Source: Pyxicephalus adspersus
Taxonomy: Eukaryota; Chordata; Amphibia; Anura; Pyxicephalidae
Assembly: GCF_032062135.1 (NCBI RefSeq)
Contig: NC_092861.1
Coordinates: forward strand, 122,378,778-122,442,777
Direction of reading: 5' to 3'
Length of the DNA stretch: 64,000 nucleotides
Shown piece by piece: positions 25,976 through 40,720 of the stretch. Numbering within the stretch: the first letter of the stretch is position 1; each line of letters begins with the position of its first letter. The notes under the pieces are model-generated. The model worked only from the letters and a program-made list of their open reading frames with translations, made no database searches and had not been told where the DNA came from. Made by a program: the position numbers and the translations under genes.

Positions 25976-26082
25976 TTAAAATAAAGTGTTTTTCAAAACA
26001 GGAGATCATCATTTCCTGATTTTCAGTGGCTACACTCATGGTCTATTCCTTCATGAAGCTTGGACTGTAGCCACCAATTAAT

Positions 26083-26132
26083 AATTTTTAGGGGGTTCCC
26101 TATGCTAAAAAGGTTGAGAACCACTGCTCTAA
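26083..26132. mobile_element. Short fragment of 'GGTTGAGAACCACTG' repeat
   Basis: Ends AAAAAGGTTGAGAACCACTG, the terminus of the hAT-like 'TTTCTCAACC' group. The rest of the element is not recognisable. Confidence 0.45.
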
Positions 26133-26359
26133 AAACTTACAGTGACTCTCGGAGTTGCCATTGAATGTGATTATGTAGTGCATTGTGATACAGGTAGCGT
26201 AGTACAGATTCTGGGTAGAGAAGGGCATGGGCAGGCTCTTAAGAAGGAGGTGTTGGTGAAAGGTGCTCTTCCTACTAGTTGTTAAGCTACTGCAGCAAAG
26301 TTTTGGATTCAGACCGTTAGTTCTATTTTCATGTATTTTGTCCAACCTGGAATGCAATC

Positions 26360-26490
26360 TGCTTTTATAAATGTTTTCACACAAGATTCCCACAACTTTT
26401 TCTTAGGATTCTCACTTTTTCAAAATTGAAAATATGGAAAGACATGAGTAAAAGCTGTGTGAATCTTACATGAAAACATTTATAAGTTAA
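26360..26490. repeat. Hairpin-forming inverted repeat
   Basis: The left arm 'ATAAATGTTTTCACACAAGA' and right arm 'TCTTACATGAAAACATTTAT' pair over about 45 bases with few mismatches around a loop of about 40. The arms match the larger inverted repeat near 11495-11905. Confidence 0.7.
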
Positions 26491-28059
26491 CCCTTTGTCT
26501 TAAAGTTGGGGTTTAGATCTAATTACAGTAGTGTACAGTGTAATATATGACTATGCAATCTGTAGCAATAAATTATAAAAGAATGGTGTCCCAACAAAAG
26601 AAAAATGGCTTACCGCTACAATTAGGAAGATTAAAAAAAACTGGAAATAAAAATGAATGCTGATCAATTTTATTTTACTTTAGCTAGAGAAATGCAATGC
26701 ACTTTGTACAGAAACTTTTAGAATAAATCATCTTTAATAACACTACATGAAAACTTGTGTTATTTTCGGTTTGTGAATGATTATTTTTTTAGCCGCACAT
26801 CTGAAATGTATTTTCTTTTTATATTTGTGCTTTTATAGATATGTATCTTTGTACTCATTCTTTCCAGTGAGATATCTAAAATTCTCATCAGCTGGTGTAT
26901 TGATCCAGAGAAGGTGGTTATAGAAAGGAAATTAACTTGTATCTGATACTATGAAGAAACACCTAGCATCAATATGGTACAGAATTTTTTATTAAAAGGC
27001 GGGTGTCTGACAGTCTGAAGTAGATGCAGTATATGGATTTTAATATGTAGACTATTGCTGCTACATGGAAGCTGTACTACTACTACAGGAAGCACAGAGA
27101 CTTTTTGTACTACCTTATTAGAAATAGCATTCTGGGAACATATGGATTAAGCCTCTTTCGGGTAAAACGCGTTAGAGTTGGCAGAGTCTCAGTAGGTAAT
27201 GTGCAGTGCATCTTGAAGAATTTATTTCCCTGTGCATGTCTTAAATGCAGCTGCTTTTCTTGTCTTATGATTTCTAATATGTGGATTCTGGTTAGCCTGG
27301 GCAAAACGAGACAGTAGAACTTTGCTTTTAAGATTTTTTTTCTGAGACTGGAGAAACATATCAGGAGCAAGCACAAAAAATATAATTCTAACTCAGAATT
27401 CAAACAGAATCCAGGAGTATGACATGCATTTGTATGCTAGTGTTATATAGATTTGAAATAGTTAAGAAATAAATTACATTCTTTGTTTTTCAACCAAAAG
27501 AATATAATATTTTGGATTGAGTTTATTGCAGTCTGTGACCTCTTTGATGATATTTAGCTTTATATAATGTCTCAACGACTGGTGTCAGCAGAGCAGAAGA
27601 ATAAGGGTAAATTCTTACTTATATCAGTTGTCCCTGGACAGGTACAAAAAGATTTTCTCTTTGATTCAATCAGTTGGCACAGCTGCCAGGGTTAGGAAGG
27701 GTTGTTGTTTATCTGCCTAGAAAGGAGGGAGGCTTTTTCATTTGTGAGCTGGTAGGGATGATGTAAGATGTTTTATACTTTTCTAGGTTTTCTAAAAAAT
27801 GTCTACCTTTAGCAAGATCAAATGTTTCCCAAAATTGAGGATATATGTGGCTAGATGTGAGCTTAGATATGCCATTGGAGAACTTTCTTACGATTCATGA
27901 GCTTCATTTAGCTCCTCTATTCTATTCTTCATTTAGCTCCTCAGCTCTGCAACCATATGTAATAATTAGTAAAGTGTTGACTTGTTTTTGCCGTTCTTTG
28001 AGCAGTTTATGCATTGTTGTCAGGATGGCATTCTTATGTGTTTCAGCAAAGTTTGTAAA
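26491..28059. other. Intron 1 stretch, nothing recognised
   Basis: No exon or clear repeat. A 15-bp phrase CTTCATTTAGCTCCT occurs twice near 27901 and 27930. Confidence 0.5.
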
Positions 28060-29830
28060 AAAATAAATAAAAATTCCTTTGTAAAATACTTGTATGATGA
28101 ACTATTCCAACCATTTTCCAGCGCAAATGGGACTCTCCCCACTATCCCCCGTTTATTCTATCAGTAGAACCGTTTTTGTGACATGTGCGATCTAATATTG
28201 ATGTGAAAGGTGTGAGCATTGGTGCTATTGAATATAAGGTGGGGCCTATGCAGATGACCTGCTATTTTATTTTTCCTCACCAGTTATGACACTTCCTAAT
28301 CTCTTGGCGGAACTTAGTAAATTTGCGGAACTATCCATTTATAGGATCAATCTGCACAAGTCAGAGGTTCAGAACGTCACCATTTTTAAGGCGACCCAAA
28401 CAGCTCTAGCTCCCACCTTTCCCTTTAAGTGTGCTTCCTCTTCAATCACGTACCTTGGCACCCAGATTCCTGCAAACCTGTCACATACAGTAGAACCTAA
28501 TTTCCTTCCACTTGATTTGGAAGGTGTAACATTTTAAAAATCAACGTAATGCCCAGACTTGTTTATAAATTGCAAGCATGACCTGTATATATACCACCAC
28601 AGTAAATTCAGGTCGGAATTTATAAAATGTATCTGGCATTCCATTCCATGGATTGGAGTAAAAACTTTGAGACTTCCCAAGACAAGTGGGGTAATGGCGT
28701 TCATAGATTCTTTGTTGTACCACCAAGCCGTATATTTCGCTAAATTATTAGACTGGTGTACTAATAAAGGCTCCAAGCTCTGGATACGATTGGAAGATGC
28801 TCTTTCACTGACTCCAATCGACTCTTTAGTCTGGGCTCCTGAGACAATCAAGGCTGATGCTTAGACACCCCTTGATTGGACCAACCTTAAAGGTAGTCTC
28901 CAAATACTTTGCTTTTCAAAACATGGGTACTTACCCATCTCATCTATCCTCTATGGTAGGAAACCCAAATTTCCCATCGGGAATTTCGGATCCATTTTTC
29001 CGCCTATGGTGTAACCAAAACGTTTATAAAGCAGTACATTTCCTTCAAGATAGGTCCTGGATTTCTTTGTCAACTTTTCAATTCTGGATTTCTGGATTTT
29101 CTTGTAAAAGACAAGGAGCTGCCCTCTTTAGGCATGTGGTGCAATATACAACTTACCTGTGTGCTTAGGTCTCTTCTGCAGCACCATATATTTTCTCGCC
29201 CCCTATTGTCTTTGGAGTCTCTATGTGCAACACAGAACCTATTGAGAGGTACTTTGTCATATGCATACCAAATGACCTTAGCTGTTTAAACTCCTGCTAT
29301 TCTTAGCTTTGTAACCAAATGGGAGGCAGACCTTAATATGCAGTTCACTGAAGCCCAACAAGAAACGATGCTCCATTTTAGTCATAAGGCCTCCATCAGT
29401 AATAAATACCAGGAGATGAACTACAAATTGGTTACCTGTTGGTATAGAACGCCCTCTAAGCTGACCAAAATGTATCTCCACACTGATAATACTTGTTGGC
29501 GATGTAAAACAGATCCCAGCACTTTATTGCATATTTTCTGGGACTGCCCTGGGCTGTCCATGTTCTGGATTTCTGTAGCAGATTTATTCTTTAACTCACA
29601 GAGGTCGATATTAAGGGTAAACCTGCATTAGTGTTATTTCACATTTCTGACATGCCGAGAAAAGTATATAAAAACGTTTCCTGTTGACTGTTGCAAAAGC
29701 ATGCATGCCGGCTTGCTGGAAGTGTGACAAACCTCAAACACCCTGCCAATGGCTGAAGAGAGTGGCTGATATTTACCGTATGGTATTATATGTATTATTT
29801 GTTTGGACCTTCATGTGTCTCAAAAAAAAA
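28060..29830 (+). pseudogene. L1-like LINE, 5'-truncated ORF2 remnant
   Basis: Broken reading frames on the + strand together cover the second half of an L1-type ORF2. First comes the reverse-transcriptase palm: a YADD catalytic motif near 28250 and, just before it, a damaged 'NGTRQG'-like stretch. Then come the thumb-side segments 'LLYHQAVYFAKLLDWC' and 'IPWIGVKTLRLPKTSG'. Finally there is the C-terminal region with 'KLTKMYLHTDNTCWRCKTD' and 'LLHIFWDCPG', the cysteine/histidine motif of L1 ORF2 tails. Several frameshifts and stops separate the pieces. An A-rich run at about 29820 may mark the 3' end. No endonuclease domain or ORF1 is present, as expected of 5' truncation. Non-functional. Confidence 0.85.
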
Positions 29831-32800
29831 TGTATTTGAAAAAATACTTTTTATATTATCTATAAAAGAACACATTGGGCCTGTATTTGTATTATAGGTT
29901 GCACTGCCTAAATCATTTCTCATCAGAAATTCCTTTTGAATATCTTTCTGCAGTTTTTTTATAACTGCAATAACTGAACAGTGCATATGAATGTGGTATT
30001 TTCCTTGAAACCATCGGAAACATCACACGTTTATATCAGTCATCTAAGCACCCATTTACACTAAAAAACAGTGCGATGCAACACACAGTTTTGCACATCC
30101 ATGTGTATTGCATAAGGCAACCCATTTAAATTCATGAGGTTGTCAACTGATCCCAATGAATGTCATTTTCATCCTTTAGATAAAAGTTTGATTCTACTAT
30201 ATAACACAAACGCTATAATGGTAGTTATTCATTTTAAAGGAGGAATATGTTAATTATGTATTGCAGCCGATAAAACATTTGCCTCTTTCTAATATCAAAC
30301 ACATCTTAAACTATATTCTCATACATGATTGTTTCTGAATAGCAGGCATTTTCTCCAGTTGGCCCAATGAACAATATACAATATCTGTAGAACAATGAGT
30401 ACAGAATTCTACTTCACTTGACTTGGCACAGTAATCTTGCTTTTAAGAGAATCGGTGCCTCACCTACATTGAACTCATTTAGGAATTGAGTGTAAATAGA
30501 AGTGTGGGTGTTCAGCCATGATGGAAGCAGATTGAAATTCAAAATGACCACATAAATATAAAAAATGGTATATCATTGATGTTTTCACCTGGAAATAACA
30601 CACTATATGCATTGCGTTGACATGTATCTAGATGGCTCTTGATAAACTGTTCCCTAAAACTATTGGAGTTGAAAAGGTTTCAAAATAGATGTGGGATACA
30701 ATTGATATTTGAATAAGATGACCAAATGGTTGGTTCCCAAAGCAAATGGAGTGATTCTTGAGTGGTCAACATTAAAGTAACTCCTTAATCTAATCCTTAA
30801 TCATAACCGTGGAATGACAGTAATCAATGAAATTGATTGATTGAAAATGGGGATTTATGTTATGACTACAGGACAAACCTACAACAAGGGTTATTAACTA
30901 TTCTCTATTCTATGAAAAGTGTTGGGTTTAGATAAACTTTAAACTAAAACTTTTCTTAAAAAATATGTTTTTTTTTCAAGAAGACATCTTTCTTCTTGCA
31001 ACAAACAGTACTATACTGCATATTCCTAGCCATTACGACATTTGGGTCGATGGAGTTGGGTGGCAGAGTTGATGTTACATCATCAGCGGCTGTCCGGTAT
31101 CTGTATTCAGAACTTGGAAAAAGTAGTGGAAATGATAGTAGTCAGAGCAGGTAGAATCAAAAGAAATAGTTCTGAACTGGCTGACACACTCCTAGGTGAG
31201 TTCATCATAATGCAAAAGAGCAATGGACATACAGTTCCATTTTAAGGTTTACTATGAAAAACCATAACCCACTTTTATACTTTCTTCACACTAAATTATA
31301 TTTACTTACTTTGTAATGCCTAAACCTAACAGTCAGTCACCTGGCAGGAACACTTGGCACTGGAATTGAGTTCTCCATGACCCTGACCCCCATACAGATT
31401 GTACAGTTTACCCTTTCTATTCGCCGCTGACTAAGCTATTGATCCTTAAGTTCCCACTCACTTTGAATGTCATCTTTAACTGTATCCACCCATACCATAT
31501 CTGTTTAAGTTGTAGGCAGTAGCAGAGGAAGGAATAATGAGCTCTCAGCCATCTCTTCCCAAACTGGAGACATTAAAGATGTTTTTGAGACTCATCTTTG
31601 ATCTGCCAGTTGGAGAAGTCAGTTACTTAGTAAGAATCTTTTTAGTCATCTTTGAATTTAAAAAAAATATCTACAAAAGTATGTCAGATGAGTAAGGATA
31701 ATTTATACATTGAGCCCTTTTACATTGGAGAGAATTATGAATTTATATGGTTTTTGGGTTTTTTTATTTAAATTTTTAAGCTGTGACCTGATATTTTAAA
31801 GAATATTTAGTTGATCCATTATCATCCAAAAATATATAGTTTGTAAAACCTGCTGAGCTTACTCATAAGAAAGAGCATAAAATAGTTAACTTTAAATTAA
31901 GCCAATTTCATTTTTTCAAGATTTGGATACAGCTGTGTGGGGTTAGCTCTCTGTGTAGGTTTAATGACTATTGGTGTCCAAAATAACTGGAATCATCCTC
32001 ACTAACTAAAAGTTATTACTGTCACCGAGACTACAAATGTTGAAAATCAAAATTTTGATTAGTTACAGTAACAGGAATAGGAAATCTTTCTAATAGAGCG
32101 TCTGTCGCAATGTCAGATTAAAAAAATGGAGAATTCAGAAACATTTCATCTCACTGTCTGTTGTGTCTTTACCTGTTGTGGAGGCTTTCGCTCGCTTTTG
32201 TGTTAGCCCATAATAGAATCTCTTTAACCAGAACAGACACAAAGCAAAACAAAAAATATTTTCACTAGCATGTGGAAGGTTTACAACTTGTGAGCAAGTT
32301 TCCCCTGCGATCCATTCCTTCCTGTCCCAAGGACAACTGCACCTATTATTTCATGTAAACCGAAAGTAGGGAGAAATCTCAACAGTAATAAAAAGTTCCC
32401 TTTCACCCTCTAATAAAGGAAAAGTTTGAACAGAGTTAAGCTTTACTACATGATGTTTCTAATCCAATCTTCTTTCTTTCTACTTTTATAACACTGTATA
32501 GGCAAACTAAACTTTACTGGAATGTCATTGCATTCTCTGACAATTTATGCCACCAATAAAATTCTTGAGAGGCTTTATTGTGGAGTTCACGTCAGTGGAT
32601 TTTATCACCAGATGACTTGCGGTGAATCCTTCTGTTTCTTTAGAGCTATTTGATTACTTTTCTGAATGATACATGTTGTACCATGGCACTTAAACCAGAG
32701 AAAAAAAAGTTCATTCTTCAAACTTTAATAAAATAGGAATAATAACTGGCTCCTGAGCACTAAATATGTAAAAATGTATAAACATTATTTTAGTAATACA

Positions 32801-34883
32801 ATTCTCAAGTTTTCCATAACCTCTGTTTTCCTATAAATTGTAATTGTTATCCTAGTCCAAGAATGCCATTTCAAATTTCAGACAATTTATAACTGAAATC
32901 GAAGCAAAAAGGTAAAGAAACATTTAAAGGAGAAAAAAAATATATATATCTATATATATGCAATATGGTGATCAACACATTGGGCTCTGTTTAAAAAAGA
33001 GGGAACCTGACATTACCTCAAACATTCCCTCATGGGAATCTTGTTTTTTAAAACGATTCCACTGTTAAGAGTGCAGCAAGAAGTACATGTAAGAAATACA
33101 TGTCATATTACTCTTTACGGGTAAATAGGAGAAAAAAGCCCCAGTATCGTTTTGGGAAAAAAGTGCCAGTTACCATTGGTGTGGATAGGGGGAAATTCCT
33201 TCATCTTAAAGAAAAAAACAATGCTATTTGTCAGTGGTCAGTGAATGGAATAAATAGGGAGGGGGATACCAGGTGTCTGTAGGAGAAAGATTGCCTTAAC
33301 AAAGGAGAATAGGAGTGTGTAAGGGTGATAGAGCAAATTTCATTTCATTTCGGAAAAAATATCAAATGGTAGGGTTGCTGTTTCTGAGAAAACATTGAAT
33401 GGTTTTATAGTCTCTTTCCTTTTATTAACAAATTCTATTTTTACTGACAAGGCCAGTACAATACTGCCTACGTGGCAACCCTGAACAGTAATAGGCTCAC
33501 CTTGACTATCAGATAGAAAATGCCTAAAATGTGTCTGTCCCTGTTCTTGCTGATGTAAATCTGTCTTGCTGTTGGCCAGTTTGTATAAAATTCTCATTAG
33601 GAATTAAGAGACTAATGATACCACAGTAGGATATTTTAATTTTCCTAAAAAAAGTACAGACAGGTGCTTTAAAGCAGTTCAAAATTGGTCAGCAGCAGGA
33701 CAGTTTATTTAGGTATAATAAACCTAAAAGTTTAAATGTCTAACTTTTATTTTATCTATAGGGATAGTGAAAGGGTGTGGTGAATTTGACTGATAAATTG
33801 TAGGATGATTTATGTGCACACTGTTTTTCCACCCATGGGTATACCAATTAAATTTGCTTTAAAAACCCAAAACTTAAATGTGCTATCAACATTTATTAAA
33901 CATGAATATGCCCCTAAAATAAACGAAAAATTCAAAATACAATTTCCTTAAACAAAAACATATTTTTCTTTCTTTCAAGCAAATCTGCACAAAAATGTCT
34001 CTGGGACCTTAAATTGTATATCTTCATTATCAACTTATGATAGAGGCAACCCCAAACCTTCTCCTTATTAACAATAAAGTTTTATGCACATGTTTATTTA
34101 TTTGGAAATCAAGGAATATAGTGTACATTACACACACTCAGCAATCATTGAAAAAAGTTTTCTTGGATCCCCTCATAAATCAAACTCAATTTTTTATGAA
34201 TAATTGGTTGGATCCCTGGATGATTATTCATGTTTTAAGGTAAAGAGCAGATAGCGACATACTCTTTTGAAAGATAATTATGCAGAATGCTCATGTTTAA
34301 AAGTAAGCTTTCAAGACAGACACATCTTTTGTAGCCTTCAGTTTGCTTTCATTTGTTATCATGTCATGAAGAATACATTGAATGCAAAGATAAAAATAAA
34401 ATATCATTCCCGCTGAATCATTTAATATAAACGACTTGTCTTTGCCTGAATGTACAGCGTTATCCTTTCATAAAAATTTATATTCTCATTTTTTTGTGTA
34501 TGTCTTGGTTGGAATTTTTCCATCAGTATTATTAAAACCCTTAAGACTTTTATAGTACTGCTACTTGTCTTCTGAAAAATGTTCCCCAACTGTGTTTTTT
34601 ATTGTACACAGTAAATTTTTGCAAAGCAACACTCATCTTCGCATATGTCCTGTACCTAATGATCCAGTGCGACTAGGAACATTGTGTTGTGCTATTAAAA
34701 AGAAATTATATAATAAAATAATTTCACCACTATTTTAGATTATCTCATTTTGTCAAGCAGCCTACTTTCTAAGCGCTGTTTTAAATATACTTTTTCTGTC
34801 TTATGTTTGTATAGTTGGTGATAGCTTGCAAAAACTATTTCTGTGGAGTTAGAATTTACAGGTTATTAAAGTGACCCTGTCTC
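29831..34883. other. Intron 1 stretch, nothing recognised
   Basis: Five kilobases of AT-rich intron. Apart from a TATATA run at 32932-32960 and homopolymer runs, no exon, gene or clear repeat was seen. Confidence 0.5.
32932..32960. repeat. A-run followed by (TA)n microsatellite
   Basis: AAAAAAAA then TATATATATCTATATATATG. Confidence 0.8.
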
Positions 34884-34887
34884 TTAA

Positions 34888-35223
34888 AGCAGAACTATAC
34901 CAAAAAAAAAAAAAAACACACTCACCTTTACTTCTACAAAGCCCCCAACTCCTCCAATGCTGTCCTCCTTCGGGTAACTCTAGAGGAAACTCTGAGCACC
35001 ACCATCTTTGTCTGTATTCTTCCTTCTGGCTACAAGGCATGACATACTGCTGTAAGTGAAAAAAAAAAGAATGCCAATCTCACTGAGCATGCGTGAGATC
35101 TGCATTTTTTTCCAAAACAGGAAAAAGCCACTAACCTGCTGCGGCAGTAAAGACAGTAGGGGAGGAGATTCCCATTTTAATAAAAAGGTAATTTTTACTT
35201 TTCATAAAAGGGTTGTCTACCCT
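34888..35223. mobile_element. TTAA-flanked MITE (AGCAGAACTATACC type)
   Basis: The left end AGCAGAACTATACC follows TTAA (34884-34887). The right end GGTTGTCTACCCT precedes TTAA (35224-35227). The ends match only imperfectly, so the element is older than the one at 25609. It contains 'CTGAGCATGCGTGAGATC', a phrase typical of such GC-richer cores. Confidence 0.65.
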
Positions 35224-35694
35224 TTAATGTCAGTAGAAATTTTGTTGATAGGTCTCCCTAGAAAAGCTGTCTTTAAAAAAGTGAATACTGACCTCTTTGG
35301 CTACCTGCACTGCTGAGCATTGATCCACTAAAGCTTCTGCAAAAATAGAATTCTCTGGGATTGTCAGTGTCCCCACTGGGTTCAGGTGATCCTCTGTCTG
35401 ATCCCTACATCACTTTTGTCTTAAAAGAAGCCATCTAGTACACCATGGGATGGACTGGTTTCTACAGAAACTTCAGCCAGTGCTATTTCTTCTGTAATTA
35501 GAGAAAAGTGAACCCTGACAGTTAGGTTTCAGGAATTTTTTATGTGGATGTTTATTCAATTTTTGCAGTAACTGCCTGACACCATTCCATTCCTCTTATG
35601 AGTAATAAAACATTAGGAAGTGCCCTGCGTCTGCTATCTTAAACACCTATAACTGATGTATATATTGAATGTAGAAGTCAACATTAACTGCTCA

Positions 35695-35795
35695 ATGCCC
35701 CTGATTCACCAATAAAATCCGCGCTCGCTGGAAGCGCGAAAATACGCGCGGCCAGCGATCGCGGTTTACCGCGGTCCGGAGGGAATTTGTAAGGG
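35695..35795. repeat. CpG-dense patch, probable TE fragment
   Basis: Within AT-rich intron, about 100 bases contain many CpGs ('CCGCGCTCGCTGGAAGCGCG', 'ATACGCGCGGCCAGCGATCG'). Left edge reads GCCCCTGATTCACC. The two halves show partial inverted symmetry around 'GCGCGAAAATACGCGC'. Most likely a young or unmethylated repeat fragment. Confidence 0.45.
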
Positions 35796-35809
35796 GAATT
35801 TGGGAATAT

Positions 35810-35927
35810 GGTGTGTTTTTTTTCATTAAAAAAAAGTATATAAGACCTACCCTGAAAATAAGACCTAGTGTGTTTTTGGAAGCCCAAAAAAATATAAGAC
35901 AGTGTCTTATTTTCGGGGAAACACGGT
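35810..35927. mobile_element. Fragment of a 'GTCTTATTTTCGGGGAAACACGGTA' DNA element
   Basis: Contains 'CCCTGAAAATAAGACCTAG' and ends 'GTCTTATTTTCGGGG' plus AAACACGG before TA. The right end is intact and adjoins TA, as for Tc1/mariner-type elements. The left end is missing. Confidence 0.55.
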
Positions 35928-36207
35928 AATAATAATTGTGTCATCAAGATTGAAGATAAATATTTAAAATTTACCAACACTTTTTTATCCCAACATTTTC
36001 ATGGCAAAAGCCAACCCCAGTTTGTTTTGGCTGTAAATTGGTGATCCTGAAGTGCACCTGTTGGTGTAGATGGAATACCCAGCCTCCTCCCTCAAACACT
36101 GAGAATCCCAAATGTGAAACAAATGCTAGTACTTAGATTTTGAAATTTTCATAGCCACCAATCAGATTTAAACTGTGGAGTTCAGAATGTGATTGTTGAT
36201 TTAAAGA

Positions 36208-36425
36208 CCCTGATTTAATAAAGCTCTCCAAGGCTGGAGGGGATACATTTTCATCAGTGAAGCTGGGTGATCCAGCAAACTTTGAATGGATCTCGGGAAA
36301 GTCATTAGCTATTTGTTAGCAAATGTTTTCAATTCTGTACTAGGTCCATTCTAGGTTTGCTAGATCGCCCAGCTTCACTAATGCAAGTGTATTATGGCCT
36401 TGGAGAGCTTTAATTAATCAAGGCC
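36208..36425. mobile_element. Foldback MITE, copy B
   Basis: Arms TGATTTAATAAAGCTCTCC ... GGAGAGCTTTAATTAATCA and inner arms 'TCAGTGAAGCTGGGTGATCC' / 'GATCGCCCAGCTTCACTAAT'. Same family as 7337. Confidence 0.8.
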
Positions 36426-39209
<2,784 letters not shown>

Positions 39210-39212
39210 TAA

Positions 39213-40658
39213 ATGGAGTTTTCTGCATGTATTGAACAACCAGGAAAAACATAGTACATACATGTGAACATATCATGAATGCATGTTTTAGAATAATTGT
39301 ATATTAAGAATGGCCAGTCAGTTTTAGTATTTGAGTTGTACGTTGCCAAGCATATCTATAGCACCTGAATATGGGAAACAATTAATGCTTTTGGTGCCTT
39401 AGAATCAATAACAATAACAGGAAATGTTTTTTTAACTGTTACCTATTTACACGTGGACAAGTCACTGCACTCCTTGTTACTTTAAGAGTGGCAGTGATAT
39501 ATCCACTTCCTTGTGTTATAGAGAACTTTGGTATGGTTAGTGTAATGTTCTCAGCAAAATCTTTTTAGCCTTGTAAGCTGCAGTAAAGTTGAACTGCTCT
39601 AAATGCTGACATTATATCACAGCTTTATATTATCTAAAGTTTTGTTGGTGGGTAGTTATGTTGAGGTTGTTTCGGTGTGCTTTTTGATGAATATACCCTT
39701 TTTGCTAAATAGGGCTATAATGGCTGTGTTCTCTACATTAATTGTAGTTAATAATTGGAGTGTTGCTGTTTGCTGAATTATAGAGTATGCATTTTGGTGA
39801 TTTATACGTTGGAAGTATTAAAAGCTGCATGGTTGTAATAGTTGATTTACTACAATCTAAACATATATCCAATCAAAGGCCAAGGTAAGTGAACATGCAT
39901 TGGGGGCAGCTAAATTACAAATGTGTGAATATACATGATCATAGATGCTTTTTTCACATTGTAAGTGTGTGTAAGTTAATATGAAATATTACGTAAACAT
40001 GCACCTTTAGACCTTATACTAATGCTAAGATAGACCTCGATGAATATCAGTAAGACATTAAAGGTTTAGGAAATTGTTACAAAGGTCAAAAGCTGTATAA
40101 ACACAATATCTAATAGGTGAAACTTGTGGGTGCCTACTATTAGTATTGGTAATTTAGAATGTAAAGTTTTTATTCCTATATTTAAATCAAATATACTGTA
40201 TATGTGTTGCACTTGTTTGGCATTTATTTGTCCTATATGGAAAATATTCAAAAGATCACAGTTCTTCAGAACTGGAAAGCTGGCATTGCTGCATCTTTTT
40301 ATGAAATTCTATTTGCTTGGCTACTCCTCTAACAACATACTCTGGTACTTTGGTTGACTAGAATGCTGATTTTTCTCTGTTTTTCTTGAACTGCATATAT
40401 GTTGCAGGCCACCGACTCAAGGTTTTTAAGACAACCAGTTATTGTGATAGACTGATAACTAGCATGTTTAAAACAAGGACTTATAGTTACCTTTTTCTCT
40501 TGGCTGGTTTATGTTAAAGAAGATGTATCTAAATATGTAGAAAAGGTGTTCATACTAGAGTATGTTTTTAGTAAGGTAACAGGGATCTTCCTATATAATG
40601 CTTGCAGTTTTATGTATGGCGTGTTTCCTCAAAAACATTTTGGCATCTCAGTCAGAGA
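39213..40658. other. Intron 2 start, nothing recognised
   Basis: AT-rich. ATTAAA hexamers near 39818 and 40055 could serve as poly(A) signals for a read-through transcript, but such hexamers are common by chance. Confidence 0.4.
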
Positions 40659-40697
40659 TTTTTTTTACAGTAAAGCATTTTTTTTACAGTAAAACAT
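40659..40697. repeat. Short tandem duplication 'TTTTTTTTACAGTAAA'
   Basis: Two adjacent, near-identical units of about 19-20 bases. It lies just beyond the 3' side of the minus-strand ORF remnant. Confidence 0.7.
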
Positions 40698-40720
40698 TTG
40701 AAAATTAATCAAGTAGGCGG

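Noticed and set aside
28534..28851. Minus-strand frames opposite the L1-like element
   Set aside because: Antisense to readable L1 ORF2 segments on the plus strand.
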